Part shown: piece after piece, positions 34,275-44,059 of the stretch
Layout: every line of letters starts with the position of its first letter
Position numbering within the stretch: position 1 is the stretch's first letter
Source of the DNA: JAIPAN01 sp040403555
GTDB lineage: Bacteria > Bacteroidota > Bacteroidia > Sphingobacteriales > Sphingobacteriaceae
Assembly (NCBI GenBank): GCA_040403555.1
Contig: JBBAKN010000004.1
Span: forward strand, 62,001-126,000
Reading direction: 5' to 3'
Length of the DNA: 64,000 nt
The notes under the pieces: model-generated
Database searches by the model: none
What the model was told of the DNA's origin: nothing
The model's input: the letters and a program-made list of their open reading frames with translations, nothing else
Program-made: the position numbers and the translations under genes

Positions 34275-37200
34275 TTATCGATTGTTGTTTACAAATTGAT
34301 CTTCCTCCAAGGTTTCGCATTCGTATAAACGCTGACGTTGCATGCTTGGACGTTGGGTAGCACTACCCCCATTTTTGGCATCCATCATTTTTTGGATAAT
34401 GCGTCCTTTTTCGGTGTTCATGGCTTTAATACTTTCGGCATTTTTGCTCAAATCCCAATATTGAATACCATCAACAAAGGTTTTTTCTGCTAAGGCATAA
34501 ACAGATAATGGATTGGCAGACCATAGTACCAAATCGGCGTCTTTACCAGCTTTAATACTACCTACCCGATTATCAATGTGCAGCATTTTAGCTGGATTCA
34601 GGGTAACTAGTTTAAAGGCTTCTTCTTCGCTCATACCGCCGTAGGTAATGGCTTTACCGGCTTCTTGGTTCAAACGACGGGCCATTTCGGCGTCATCGGA
34701 ATTAAAGCCAGTTACTACACCCATTTGGTGCATTAGAGCACCATTGTACGGGATGGCTTCGAGTACTTCGCTTTTGTAGCTCCACCAATCGGAGAACGTA
34801 GAAGCGGCTATACCTCTAGCAGCCATTTTATCAGCCATTTTATAACCCTCTAAAATATGGGTAAAGGTGTTTATTTTGAAGCCCATAGAATCGGCAACGT
34901 GCATGAGCATGTTAATTTCCGATTGTACGTAAGAGTGGCAGGTAATAAATCGTTTTTGATTTAAAATTTCTACCAAGGCATCTAATTCTAAATCTCTACG
35001 CACATTGTTGCCTTTAACGGCACGTGCTGCTTCGTATTCTTTAGCACGGGTAAAGGCATCTACGTATACTTGTTCTACCCCCATACGGCTTTGCGGGAAA
35101 CGGCTGGCATTGCTTAGGAAACTTGGTGAATTACTTTGTTTTACATTTTCACCCAAGGCAAATTTGATGAAGCCGTCGCTTCCTTCAAACTTTAATTCTT
35201 CTGGTGTTTTGCCCCAACGTAATTTAAGTATTTGAGTTTGGCCGCCTATGGCGTTGGCCGATCCGTGTAAAATATGAGAGGTGGTTACTCCGCCAGCTAA
35301 TTGACGGTAAATATTTACATCTTCTGAGTTAATAATATCGGCAATGCGCACTTCTGAAGTGACCGATTGTGCTCCTTCATTAATACCACCCGATCCGGCA
35401 ATGTGAGAGTGTTCGTCAATAATACCTGGGGTTAATTGTTTGCCTGTAGCATCAATTACTTTGGCGGTGCCTGCAGGCAAGTTTTTACCAACTGCTTTTA
35501 TTTTTCCGTTTTCAATCAGTACGTCGGTATTGGGTAAAATACCCTCTTTTTCATTGGTCCAAACCGTCGCATTTTTAAACAATACGGTTTCTGCTTTTGG
35601 CGCTTCGGTATAACCGAAAGCGGTAAACGGATAAATAACACTTCCTACATCAGGCTTTTGTGTTTCTTTTTTTGCGGTTTCGGCAGTGGTTTTTACCTCT
35701 TCTTGGAAGGTAGCTGTCCATTTACTGCTAGTACCATCGGTAGCAATAGCTTCTCCTTTAAATACCAATGGGTTGGTTGCAGCAATAAATCCACTTAAGC
35801 GAATGGTTGCGTTTGGTTTCTTTTTAAGATCGAAGTACACGTTTACTAAATCACCGTTACGGCTAAAGTTGGCTTTTGTTTTTAAACTATCAGCTCCTTG
35901 ACGCTCTACACTTACATCGTACGCATTGGCGGTGCCGGCTACTTTTAGTTTTAACTCTCCTATACCGCCTAAGCTAAGCGAATAGGTGCCACGTAAATCT
36001 TTTACATCCATTTTGGAAACCACATATTGGCTACCTTCAACCCAGTTTTCATAAATAGCGCTTTCTTTTTTAAACACGGCATCGGAAGTGATAATAAAGT
36101 TGGCCAATTTACCTGGGGCTATACTACCTGCCTGATCGGCTACACCCAATAAACTAGCGGGTACTTCGGTAAGAGATCTTAAGGCTTGTTTTTCACTTAA
36201 ACCATTATCAATGGCGGTACGAATGTTTGCCATAAAATCTTTGCTACTCTCTAAACCGTATGAGGTAATGGCAAAGCGAACACCCGCTTTTTCTAAAGCT
36301 GCTGGGTTGCTTGGCGCCAACTCCCAATCTTTTAATTGACTCAAGCTGATGTTCCGAGCATCTACAGGGTTTTCTACATCATATGGTTTTGGAAAGTTTA
36401 CTGGAACGATAAAACTACCGCCGGTTGCTTTAATAGCGGTAATGCGTTGGTATTCTTTTCCATCGGTTTTAAAGATGAATTGTTTGCCAAATTCGTCACC
36501 AATTTTATCAGCTCTTAATACGCTTAAGGCATCGTTAACCTCAAATAGTTGAGGGAGGCTTTGTGTTTTATTAAATTCGTCTAAAGAGATATTAAATTCT
36601 TCTTTCTGATTTTTATACCATTGTGCATCGTAATAGGTTTGACGCAATAAGGAAATGGATCCCATTAATGATGAGGGATAATTGTTGTTAGAGCTACCTT
36701 TATTAAAGGAATATTGTGCAGCGGCTACATCTTTAAGAAACACAGTATTTTCTTTTTCATCATTTAAGCTAACTACTGCAGAGGTGCCTCTAGCAATACC
36801 ATCGCGATTGATAGCTTGTACAGCTCCAAATCCGTTTTTCTTTAACTCCTCTGCTTTCTTAGCATCTACGGTAAACATAGATTTTACAGCTATTTCGGGT
36901 CTGATGGCTTCGTTCCAATTGTAGGCCCCAACTTTGGTGCTGGTAAAAACTGTAGAACGCCCCTGGCCCCTAAATCCACCTTGTGGGCGGCTAGCTTCTG
37001 AGAGGCCATAGCTACTAAAGGCATCGATAAATGAAGGGTAAATAAATTTTCCTTTCAAATCAATTACAATATAACCCTTAGGTATGGTTAAGGTTTGACC
37101 AACGGCTTCAATTTTTCGATTTTTTACCAACAGCGTTCCGTTGCTAATGGTTTGATCGGCATTGAGTACAATGGTGGCATTGGTAAATGCATACAAGCCT

Positions 37201-37295
37201 GGGCGCTTATCCCAAGACCCATTTACCGGGTAGGTTTCTTGCGCCATGGCTGTAAAACTAGCCAGGAGCAAACAAAAGAGTACGAGTTTTTTCAT
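34275..37295 (-). CDS. Large exported amidohydrolase, two-domain
   Basis: A 1,006-residue exported protein (signal peptide MKKLVLFCLLLASFTAMAQ) with two amidohydrolase modules. The first (about 20-420) lacks ligands: the place of HxH reads YPSFIDAFSSYG. The second (about 570-960) is intact, with TPGIIDEHSHIAGSG, ITCHSY, FTHILEGY and GFNSDDAEM supplying His and Asp ligands. A beta-rich linker lies between. Relatives are annotated as imidazolonepropionase-like or dipeptidase-like; the substrate is unknown. It is the first gene of a two-gene operon with the ligand-less homologue. Confidence 0.88.
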   Translation of the reverse strand: MKKLVLFCLLLASFTAMAQETYPVNGSWDKRPGLYAFTNATIVLNADQTISNGTLLVKNRKIEAVGQTLTIPKGYIVIDLKGKFIYPSFIDAFSSYGLSEASRPQGGFRGQGRSTVFTSTKVGAYNWNEAIRPEIAVKSMFTVDAKKAEELKKNGFGAVQAINRDGIARGTSAVVSLNDEKENTVFLKDVAAAQYSFNKGSSNNNYPSSLMGSISLLRQTYYDAQWYKNQKEEFNISLDEFNKTQSLPQLFEVNDALSVLRADKIGDEFGKQFIFKTDGKEYQRITAIKATGGSFIVPVNFPKPYDVENPVDARNISLSQLKDWELAPSNPAALEKAGVRFAITSYGLESSKDFMANIRTAIDNGLSEKQALRSLTEVPASLLGVADQAGSIAPGKLANFIITSDAVFKKESAIYENWVEGSQYVVSKMDVKDLRGTYSLSLGGIGELKLKVAGTANAYDVSVERQGADSLKTKANFSRNGDLVNVYFDLKKKPNATIRLSGFIAATNPLVFKGEAIATDGTSSKWTATFQEEVKTTAETAKKETQKPDVGSVIYPFTAFGYTEAPKAETVLFKNATVWTNEKEGILPNTDVLIENGKIKAVGKNLPAGTAKVIDATGKQLTPGIIDEHSHIAGSGGINEGAQSVTSEVRIADIINSEDVNIYRQLAGGVTTSHILHGSANAIGGQTQILKLRWGKTPEELKFEGSDGFIKFALGENVKQSNSPSFLSNASRFPQSRMGVEQVYVDAFTRAKEYEAARAVKGNNVRRDLELDALVEILNQKRFITCHSYVQSEINMLMHVADSMGFKINTFTHILEGYKMADKMAARGIAASTFSDWWSYKSEVLEAIPYNGALMHQMGVVTGFNSDDAEMARRLNQEAGKAITYGGMSEEEAFKLVTLNPAKMLHIDNRVGSIKAGKDADLVLWSANPLSVYALAEKTFVDGIQYWDLSKNAESIKAMNTEKGRIIQKMMDAKNGGSATQRPSMQRQRLYECETLEEDQFVNNNR

Positions 37296-37451
37296 GTGTT
37301 GTTTTTTAATTATTTCGAATGTTCAAATTAGTAATTCTGCAATTTTGGAGAACGTATTCGAGGTAATTTTGCTGTTACATCGAGTAAAGAAATTATCTTC
37401 CAATATTTCGCAAATAATTCACGTAATTTGAGCACACAAAATAGAAAAAAT

Positions 37452-37892
37452 ATGTATTCATTTCTTTTAAAATTTCATTCGGGTTTTAGATACTTGGTTT
37501 TAGCCCTTGTACTATTGGCTATTGTTCAGGCATTGGCTGGCTGGCTAGGTAAAAAAGAGTTTACCGAAGGTAATCGTAAAGTAGCTTTATTTGCCATGAT
37601 TTCTGCTCACACTCAATTATTGTTGGGTTTGGCTTTGTACTATTTCAGCCCATTGGTGCAATTTTCTGCAGCAGCCATGAAAAATGACAACTTACGTTAT
37701 TGGACTGTAGAGCATAGCGTGATGATGCTGTTTTCTTTGGTATTAATTACCATAGGCCATGGCCGTGCTAAACGTGCTGTCGAAGCTGCTAATAAACACC
37801 GTGCTATTCTACTTTTTTACGGATTAGCTTTAGTAGTTGTTATGGCTGCTATTATGCTAAGTGGTCGCCCGTTATTTGGCTCCGCTGCTTAA
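37452..37892 (+). CDS. Four-helix membrane protein, unknown
   Basis: A 146-residue membrane protein from the ATG at 37452 (MYSFLLKFHSGFRY); an upstream TTG would add 8 polar residues and is less likely. Four hydrophobic helices are visible at about 11-31, 45-66, 87-104 and 118-137. Histidines in helices (FHSGFRY, SAHTQLL, VEHSVMM, IGHGRAKR) recall heme-binding cytochrome b-like families, but no family is certain. A TAATTTTG box lies at 37364-37371. hflX follows with its own promoter. Confidence 0.8.
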   Translation: MYSFLLKFHSGFRYLVLALVLLAIVQALAGWLGKKEFTEGNRKVALFAMISAHTQLLLGLALYYFSPLVQFSAAAMKNDNLRYWTVEHSVMMLFSLVLITIGHGRAKRAVEAANKHRAILLFYGLALVVVMAAIMLSGRPLFGSAA

Positions 37893-37933
37893 CTAAATCC
37901 ACCAATTCCCTCCAAAAAAGGCTCGTAAATTGG

Positions 37934-37941
37934 TATCTTTG
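37934..37941 (+). promoter_or_regulatory. -7 promoter box just before hflX
   Basis: A perfect TATCTTTG ends 9 bases before the hflX ATG, so the mRNA leader would be only about 5 bases. The context TATCTTTGCTCA is the same as in front of yicC. No good TTTG is visible at the -33 distance. Confidence 0.5.
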
Positions 37942-37950
37942 CTCATCTAA

Positions 37951-39129
37951 ATGGCAAAACAAAAATTTTACGATACCGCAATAAAACCAGAAAGGGCTGT
38001 TTTGGTGGGAATTATTACTCCAGGCCAAAGTGATGCGCAAACACGTGAGTACCTAGAGGAACTCGAGTTTTTGGTAGCAACGGCTGGTGGCGAAACCATA
38101 CATTCTTTTACTCAACGCATGCAACGGCCCGATCGAGCAACCTTTGTGGGTACGGGCAAGTTGGAAGAAATTAAGGACTATATTAAAGCCGAAGAAATAG
38201 ACATTGTGGTGTTTGACGATGAGCTTTCACCTTCTCAATTGCGCAACATTGAAAACGAGTTGCAAATCAAAATTTTAGATCGCAGTAACCTTATCCTCGA
38301 TATTTTTGCCAAAAGGGCCCAAACATCGCAAGCGAAAACGCAGGTAGAATTGGCCCAATTACAATACATGTTACCCCGATTAACCCGACTTTGGACTCAC
38401 CTGGAGCGCCAAAAAGGGGGTATTGGTATGCGTGGTCCGGGTGAAACTCAAATTGAAACCGATAGACGGATTATTCTCAATAAAATCTCCCTGCTGAAAG
38501 AGCGTTTGGACGAAATTGATAAACAAAATGCAACGCAGCGAAAAAACCGCCATCAATTGGTTCGGGTGGCTTTGGTGGGCTATACCAACGTGGGTAAATC
38601 TACCATTATGAACATGCTCTCCAAATCGGAGGTGTTTGCCGAAAATAAATTATTTGCCACCCTAGATACCACGGTACGCAAGGTGGTAATTGATAATGTG
38701 CCTTTTTTGCTTTCAGATACAGTTGGGTTTATTCGGAAATTACCGCATCATTTGGTGGAGTGTTTTAAATCGACTTTAGATGAAGTGCGTGAAGCCGACA
38801 CTCTAATTCACGTGGTCGATATTTCGCACCCTAACTTTGAGGATCACATGAACACGGTGAACGAAACTTTGAAAGAATTGGGCGCCATTGATAAAGAAAT
38901 TATTACAGTGTTTAATAAAATAGATGCCTACCAAAATCTGGAAAAAGAAGACGATGACCCAATAAATTTAGCCGATTTTGAGCAGAGCTGGATGGCTAAA
39001 AATAGTAGCCCGGCTTTATTTATTTCGGCCACCAAAAAAGAAAATCTGGAACAATTTAGAATGCTTTTATACGATCGCGTAAAAACCATTCACACACAGC
39101 GCTATCCTTTTGATAAGCTGTTATATTAA
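37951..39129 (+). CDS. hflX: GTPase HflX
   Basis: HflX, 392 residues, a GTPase that binds the 50S subunit and rescues or splits stalled ribosomes. The N-terminal HflX domain shows ATFVGTGKLEEIKDYI and the glycine-rich linker GGIGMRGPGETQIETDRR. The G domain has the P-loop GYTNVGKST near residue 209, DTVGFI for G3 and FNKID for G4. The C-terminus is short. It is followed 29 bases later by rbfA, another ribosome-acting factor. Confidence 0.96.
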   Translation: MAKQKFYDTAIKPERAVLVGIITPGQSDAQTREYLEELEFLVATAGGETIHSFTQRMQRPDRATFVGTGKLEEIKDYIKAEEIDIVVFDDELSPSQLRNIENELQIKILDRSNLILDIFAKRAQTSQAKTQVELAQLQYMLPRLTRLWTHLERQKGGIGMRGPGETQIETDRRIILNKISLLKERLDEIDKQNATQRKNRHQLVRVALVGYTNVGKSTIMNMLSKSEVFAENKLFATLDTTVRKVVIDNVPFLLSDTVGFIRKLPHHLVECFKSTLDEVREADTLIHVVDISHPNFEDHMNTVNETLKELGAIDKEIITVFNKIDAYQNLEKEDDDPINLADFEQSWMAKNSSPALFISATKKENLEQFRMLLYDRVKTIHTQRYPFDKLLY

Positions 39130-39158
39130 TTATAAATTAGGTCTTTAATTAAGCTAAC

Positions 39159-39527
39159 ATGGAAAGTAAACGTCAACAAAAATTTGCCGGAGTTATTCAG
39201 CAAGATTTAGCCGAAATATTTCAACGAGAGGGAATGAACTTTTTACCCAATACGTTGGTTACCATTACCAAAGTTCGTGTTACGCCCGATTTGGCCATTG
39301 CTCGGGTGTTCTTAAGTTTTTTTACTAGTGCCGATGCAGCTGCTTCTTTAAGCACTGTGAAAGCCCATGCCAGCGAAATTCGCTATAAATTAGGCGTCAA
39401 AATTAAAAATCAAGTGCGTGTTGTACCGCAGTTAGAGTTTTTTGTAGACGATACCAACGACTACGTAGAAAAAATGGATCAGTTATTTGATCAGATAAGC
39501 AAAGAGCCTCGACAAGATGAAGAATAA
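39159..39527 (+). CDS. rbfA: Ribosome-binding factor A
   Basis: RbfA, 122 residues, a KH-fold factor needed for 16S rRNA maturation and cold growth. The N-terminal SKRQQKFAGVIQQDLAEIFQRE and the ITKVRVTPDLAIARVFLSFF core match the family, as does the C-terminal VPQLEFFVDDTNDYVEKMDQLF. Its 3' end overlaps the next gene by 11 bases. Confidence 0.95.
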   Translation: MESKRQQKFAGVIQQDLAEIFQREGMNFLPNTLVTITKVRVTPDLAIARVFLSFFTSADAAASLSTVKAHASEIRYKLGVKIKNQVRVVPQLEFFVDDTNDYVEKMDQLFDQISKEPRQDEE

Positions 39528-40164
39528 AAAAATTCGCCAGCCGGTTAATTTTTACACCCACTTTGTCCCAGCTTTATTGGCTTTGCCGGGTGCTTACATT
39601 TTATTTGCTCAGTCGAGTAGCAATATTCAGCAGTTTGCGGCTGTGGTGTACGGCCTTTGCACGGTGGTATTATTTGGCATTAGCGCCACCTACCATGGCT
39701 ACCCAAGCACCGAAAAAGAGATTCGGTTTTGGCAAAAATTTGATCATTGCTGCATTTACCTCATGATAGCAGGTTCGTATACCCCCACTATATTGTTAGT
39801 GTTTGATGGTGGTCTACGTTGGACTATTTTTTCCATGGTATGGCTCATTGCCTTGGCTGGCTGTACCATCAAAATTTTTAACCGTTTGCAACACAAAGGG
39901 TTTTCCCTGGCTATTTATATTGGTATGGGGTTACTGATTGTGCCTTTATTAAATCAAATGATGTTAAAAATACCTCTAGAAGCTATTTTATGGCTTATGT
40001 TGGGCGGTGTATTTTACATCGTTGGAACGGTTTTTTACTACCAAGATAGAGCCTACCATAAATGGGTACACAGCCACGAGATATGGCATTTATTTGTAAT
40101 AGCGGGAGCGGCCAGCCACTACGTGTATAATTACGTGTATTTATTTCAACCGGGTTTAGCTTAA
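39517..40164 (+). CDS. Hemolysin III / PAQR family membrane protein
   Basis: A 215-residue seven-helix protein of the hemolysin III (TrhA/PAQR) family. Conserved metal-site residues are visible: SATYHG near residue 50, FDHCCIYLMIAGSYTP near 74-89 and HSHEIWHLFVIAGAASHY near the C-terminus. Relatives affect membrane lipid homeostasis and are putative hydrolases. Its start overlaps rbfA by 11 bases, and its end overlaps the convergent SNF2 gene by 9 bases, so no terminator fits between them. Confidence 0.92.
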   Translation: MKNKKIRQPVNFYTHFVPALLALPGAYILFAQSSSNIQQFAAVVYGLCTVVLFGISATYHGYPSTEKEIRFWQKFDHCCIYLMIAGSYTPTILLVFDGGLRWTIFSMVWLIALAGCTIKIFNRLQHKGFSLAIYIGMGLLIVPLLNQMMLKIPLEAILWLMLGGVFYIVGTVFYYQDRAYHKWVHSHEIWHLFVIAGAASHYVYNYVYLFQPGLA

Positions 40165-43032
40165 CAGTTCAGCAATATCGGCCGCACTAAGCGATTTTTC
40201 GAAATGATCTTCGGTTGTAATAAGCGCCTGTGCTACTTTCTTTTTGCGTTCCTGCAGTGCTAAAATTTTCTCTTCTACGGTATTTTTGCTGATAAACTTG
40301 TAGATAAACACATTTTTCTGCTGCCCAATGCGGTGAGTGCGGTCAATGGCTTGCTGTTCAACCGCAGGGTTCCACCATGGGTCTAACATAAATACATAAT
40401 CGGCCTCGGTAAGGTTTAAGCCCACTCCACCGGCTTTTAAAGAAATTAAAAACAGTTGAATATCTTTTTCTTGCTTAAACGAATCCACCACTTCGCTGCG
40501 GTTTCGTGTTTGTCCATCTAAATAAGCATAGCGAATATGCTCTTTATCAAAATATTTGCGGTAAATAGCTAGTTGACGCACAAACTGAGAAAAAACCAAA
40601 ACCTTATGTCCATTGGCTAAAATATGATCGAGGGTATGAATGACGTTTTCGAATTTGCCCGATTCGCCTTCATAATCGGGCTGAATTAATTTAGGGTGAT
40701 TCGCAATTTGACGGAGCTTGGTTAAACCCTGCAATACCTCAACTTGTTTTTTAGCTACTGTGCCATCGGCTATGCTTTGCATTAATTCGTTCCTGTAACT
40801 CGATTTTATTTCTTCGTATATATTGGCCTGCTCGGCACTCATTTCGCAATAAAATACATGCTCAGTTTTAGGTGGCAATTCGGTGGCCACTTGGTCTTTG
40901 GTGCGTCGCAACACAAAAGGCTTAATAAGCGCTTGTAGTTTTTGCGCTTTTTCTTCGTCTTTCTTTTTTTCAATGGGGTATACAAACTCCTCTTGGAAAT
41001 AATGCTGCGAACCCAATAGCCCAGGGTTTATGAACGACATCTGTGTCCACAAATCGTTTACCGAATTTTCAATGGGCGTTCCACTCAAAATCAACCGGTT
41101 TTTTGCTTTAAACTGACGAATGGCTTTAAAGGATTTTGAAGCCGCATTTTTAATATTTTGGCTCTCATCTAAAATGATGTAGTGAAAATAAAAGCTGCTC
41201 AATAAGTCGGCATCTACCCGGCTAATACCATAGGTACTCAGCACTACATCGTAATTGGCAAATTGACTACTATCTTTATTGCGGAGTGCGCCGGTGTACA
41301 CTAAAATCTTCAGTTTAGGAGCAAATTTGGCCGCTTCCCGTTCCCAATTATAAATAAGGGAGGTAGGCATAATTATTAAAGAAGTAGCACCTTCTTCAGC
41401 ATGCTCTTCTTTTACTTGTTGGAGTAATGCCAAGGCTTGCACAGTTTTACCCAATCCCATATCGTCGGCTAGGCAACCACCAAAGTGGTATTTGCGTAAA
41501 AAGTTAAACCAATTGTAACCTGCTCCTTGATAGGGGCGCAAGGTGCCCTTAAAACCCTTAGGCATGGCCACTGATTCAATGCCTTCAAAATTGGCCAATT
41601 TTTGCAATTTACGGTCCATGCTAATGGCCGCTAATTCGGAGTTGGCAATATCGTTTACCAAGCCTATATGGTGTTTTTTGAGTTTTAACTCGTGCTTGCC
41701 TTCGCTAAAATGGAAGAGGTTTCCGTATTGGCTAAACCATTTTTCGGGAATGATAGCAATTTCGCCACCGGGTAGGGTAAATTCCTTTATTCGATTAAGG
41801 ATGTGATTTTTTAGCGCCATGAACGGAATTTCATAGGGCCCAAACCATACAGTGGCTTCAATATCAAACCAATCGTTGCTTTCTTTTACATCTAAATTAA
41901 TACGACTACTCCCTAGCACAAAGATTTTATCGCCGCCACTTTGCTCCAATTCAAATCCTTGAAATACTAGCCAATCGTGGTGCGTATTAATCCACTCAAT
42001 AGGACTGCCACTTTCTTCTTCTGTTTTTGCTACTTCTAAATGCGCATATAAACCACCCACGGGTCGCAACCCTTGTTCCACTAGTGCATCAATTTTGGTT
42101 TTCTCCCAGGTAAGCGATCGCTTTACCCGATGAAAAATAGTTTCTTCGCCCTGTTGTTCCATACGTACCGATACTCTTTTCCCGGTATCGGCCTGAAATA
42201 CATAATCACCATACTTAAAATGAAGTTGGAGCTGTGTAAAATCGCCCAATTGAACCACTTTGAGCACGGGCACCGCTTCGTAGCGTTCTGGAATAATGGT
42301 AAGGCCCTCCGCATATACGTGGTGTTTTTCAATCAGCGGAGCCACAAATTTTTCGAAATAGGTTTTCTCCGAAGCTCTTGGAATAGCAATAAAGCGTTTG
42401 TTTAAAAAGGGCTGTAATTTTTTTCCTTCTATATCGTCTTCAAAAAAGTAGAGCATATTTTCTACCAAAAGCCAAGCCGGTTGGTTGCAAATTACTTGCG
42501 CTTCTTTAAACATAAACTCAATACGTTGCCCCTGATATTTAATGGTTGGGAAATAGCGGGTTTCTGTTTCGTTGCGCCTAAAATGGAATAATACTGTGGC
42601 CCCTTCGCTGGCTAGCTGAATGCGTTTTTCTACCGGCCAGCCCTCTTTACCCATGAGGTATAAAGGCTTGTTGTTAAGTAGTGCCAATGCCTCCACCATT
42701 CTTTTTTCAATTTTTGGGCGGTATACTTCGAATAATTGAGGCGTAAATACTTTGGAGAAAAACTCTACCGGTCGGATGCTCTTTTTATAGTATTTCTTGA
42801 TGAGATAGGTTTGCTCCATCTCCTCTAAAAGTTTAATTAGCTGATAGTCAGTTTTATCTAAAATAGATGCAAATTCTTTGGCGGTATTGCTAAATAAACG
42901 TTGGTAGGTAAGCGAAAAACTACCATTGGCATTTAATTGCACCACGTGGGGTTCAATTATATAGCCCAGGTATTCATGTTTGCAGAGTGCATATACAAGT
43001 TTGCAGGGTTTATCGCTTTGTAGACGGAGCAT
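40156..43032 (-). CDS. SNF2/HepA-type DEAD-like ATPase
   Basis: A 958-residue Swi2/Snf2-family ATPase. Motif I is DDMGLGKTVQALALL near residue 525, motif II is DESQNIKN (a DEAH-like variant), motif III LSGTPIENS, and the C-terminal helicase half ends with GGVGLNLTEADYVFMLDPWWNPAVEQQAIDRTHRIGQ. The first 450 or so residues match the bacterial SNF2-associated region only in style. Such enzymes remodel protein-DNA or RNA polymerase complexes; the exact role is unknown. Its 3' end overlaps the convergent hemolysin III gene. Confidence 0.92.
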   Translation of the reverse strand: MLRLQSDKPCKLVYALCKHEYLGYIIEPHVVQLNANGSFSLTYQRLFSNTAKEFASILDKTDYQLIKLLEEMEQTYLIKKYYKKSIRPVEFFSKVFTPQLFEVYRPKIEKRMVEALALLNNKPLYLMGKEGWPVEKRIQLASEGATVLFHFRRNETETRYFPTIKYQGQRIEFMFKEAQVICNQPAWLLVENMLYFFEDDIEGKKLQPFLNKRFIAIPRASEKTYFEKFVAPLIEKHHVYAEGLTIIPERYEAVPVLKVVQLGDFTQLQLHFKYGDYVFQADTGKRVSVRMEQQGEETIFHRVKRSLTWEKTKIDALVEQGLRPVGGLYAHLEVAKTEEESGSPIEWINTHHDWLVFQGFELEQSGGDKIFVLGSSRINLDVKESNDWFDIEATVWFGPYEIPFMALKNHILNRIKEFTLPGGEIAIIPEKWFSQYGNLFHFSEGKHELKLKKHHIGLVNDIANSELAAISMDRKLQKLANFEGIESVAMPKGFKGTLRPYQGAGYNWFNFLRKYHFGGCLADDMGLGKTVQALALLQQVKEEHAEEGATSLIIMPTSLIYNWEREAAKFAPKLKILVYTGALRNKDSSQFANYDVVLSTYGISRVDADLLSSFYFHYIILDESQNIKNAASKSFKAIRQFKAKNRLILSGTPIENSVNDLWTQMSFINPGLLGSQHYFQEEFVYPIEKKKDEEKAQKLQALIKPFVLRRTKDQVATELPPKTEHVFYCEMSAEQANIYEEIKSSYRNELMQSIADGTVAKKQVEVLQGLTKLRQIANHPKLIQPDYEGESGKFENVIHTLDHILANGHKVLVFSQFVRQLAIYRKYFDKEHIRYAYLDGQTRNRSEVVDSFKQEKDIQLFLISLKAGGVGLNLTEADYVFMLDPWWNPAVEQQAIDRTHRIGQQKNVFIYKFISKNTVEEKILALQERKKKVAQALITTEDHFEKSLSAADIAELLS

Positions 43033-43108
43033 ATAGATACAAAATTTTCAAAAGCTAACACTGAAAAAAATGTTAAAACTAAGTTATTTTGTCCGTAAAT
43101 CAAAGTTT

Positions 43109-43897
43109 TTATCCTTGGATAGCACTCTCAAATACTAAGGTGGCGGGGCCTTCTAAAAATACGTCGGTGAATTTTTTTCCATCAAAGGTAAAGCGCACAT
43201 TGAGTGCACCGCCGCGAACAGAAATGGGTGTATTGTGCGTGCCTATTAAGCCTTTTTCTTTGGCCATGGCCAACGCTACTGCGGTAACACCGGTGCCACA
43301 AGACAAGGTTTCATCCTCTACGCCACGCTCATAGGTGCGCACTGCGTAGCCTGCATTTTCTTCTTCAATAAAGTTTACATTGATGCCTTTTTCGGCATAG
43401 GTGCTATTGTAGCGTATGGCTTTTCCGCAAGCATACACATCCAGCTGGGCCAAGTTTTGTACCGTACTAACATAATGCGGAGAGCCGGTGTTGAGTACCC
43501 AAGCATCTCCATCTTTATCTATTACCGATACATCAATCATTTGTAAACTTACCCAGCTTCCATCTTCGCTACTATGGGCATAATGCGGCCCATCTACAGC
43601 TAAAAAAGTAGTTTCATTACTAATAATGCCTAGCTTTTTGGCAAAAGCCACCGCACAACGCCCGCCATTGCCACACATACTGCTCGGCTGCCCATCGGCA
43701 TTGTAATACACCATTTCAAAATCAAAATCGGGGTGGCTTTGCAGTAAAATAAGCCCATCGGCACCTATTCCAAAACGGCGGTCGCATAGGCCTTGTACCC
43801 AGCTAGGTTTTTGGTGATTAATAGCACCCGATCGATTATCTAATACGATAAAATCGTTTCCGGCACCTTGGTATTTATAAAAATGCAGCATGGTCAT
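43109..43897 (-). CDS. dapF: Diaminopimelate epimerase
   Basis: DapF, 262 residues, converting LL- to meso-diaminopimelate for lysine and peptidoglycan synthesis. The catalytic cysteines are Cys75 (SSMCGNGGR) and Cys200 (LSCGTGVTA). The N-terminal FYKYQGAGNDFIVLD is typical. Start is ATG at 43897 or the second ATG at 43891; both give nearly the same protein. A -7 box TAAATTTG lies at 43920-43913. Confidence 0.96.
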   Translation of the reverse strand: MTMLHFYKYQGAGNDFIVLDNRSGAINHQKPSWVQGLCDRRFGIGADGLILLQSHPDFDFEMVYYNADGQPSSMCGNGGRCAVAFAKKLGIISNETTFLAVDGPHYAHSSEDGSWVSLQMIDVSVIDKDGDAWVLNTGSPHYVSTVQNLAQLDVYACGKAIRYNSTYAEKGINVNFIEEENAGYAVRTYERGVEDETLSCGTGVTAVALAMAKEKGLIGTHNTPISVRGGALNVRFTFDGKKFTDVFLEGPATLVFESAIQG

Positions 43898-44059
43898 GAG
43901 TACACAAGATTACAAATTTATAGCCAAAAAAGAACATTTTAGGCTCTACAACTTCGCTAAAGTAACCTTTAACATAATTTAACAATTTTGTGGCAGTTTA
44001 ACTATAGGATTTAACCCCATTCTGGTAGTAAATTTGACTCAACAAAATCAAACCGAAAG

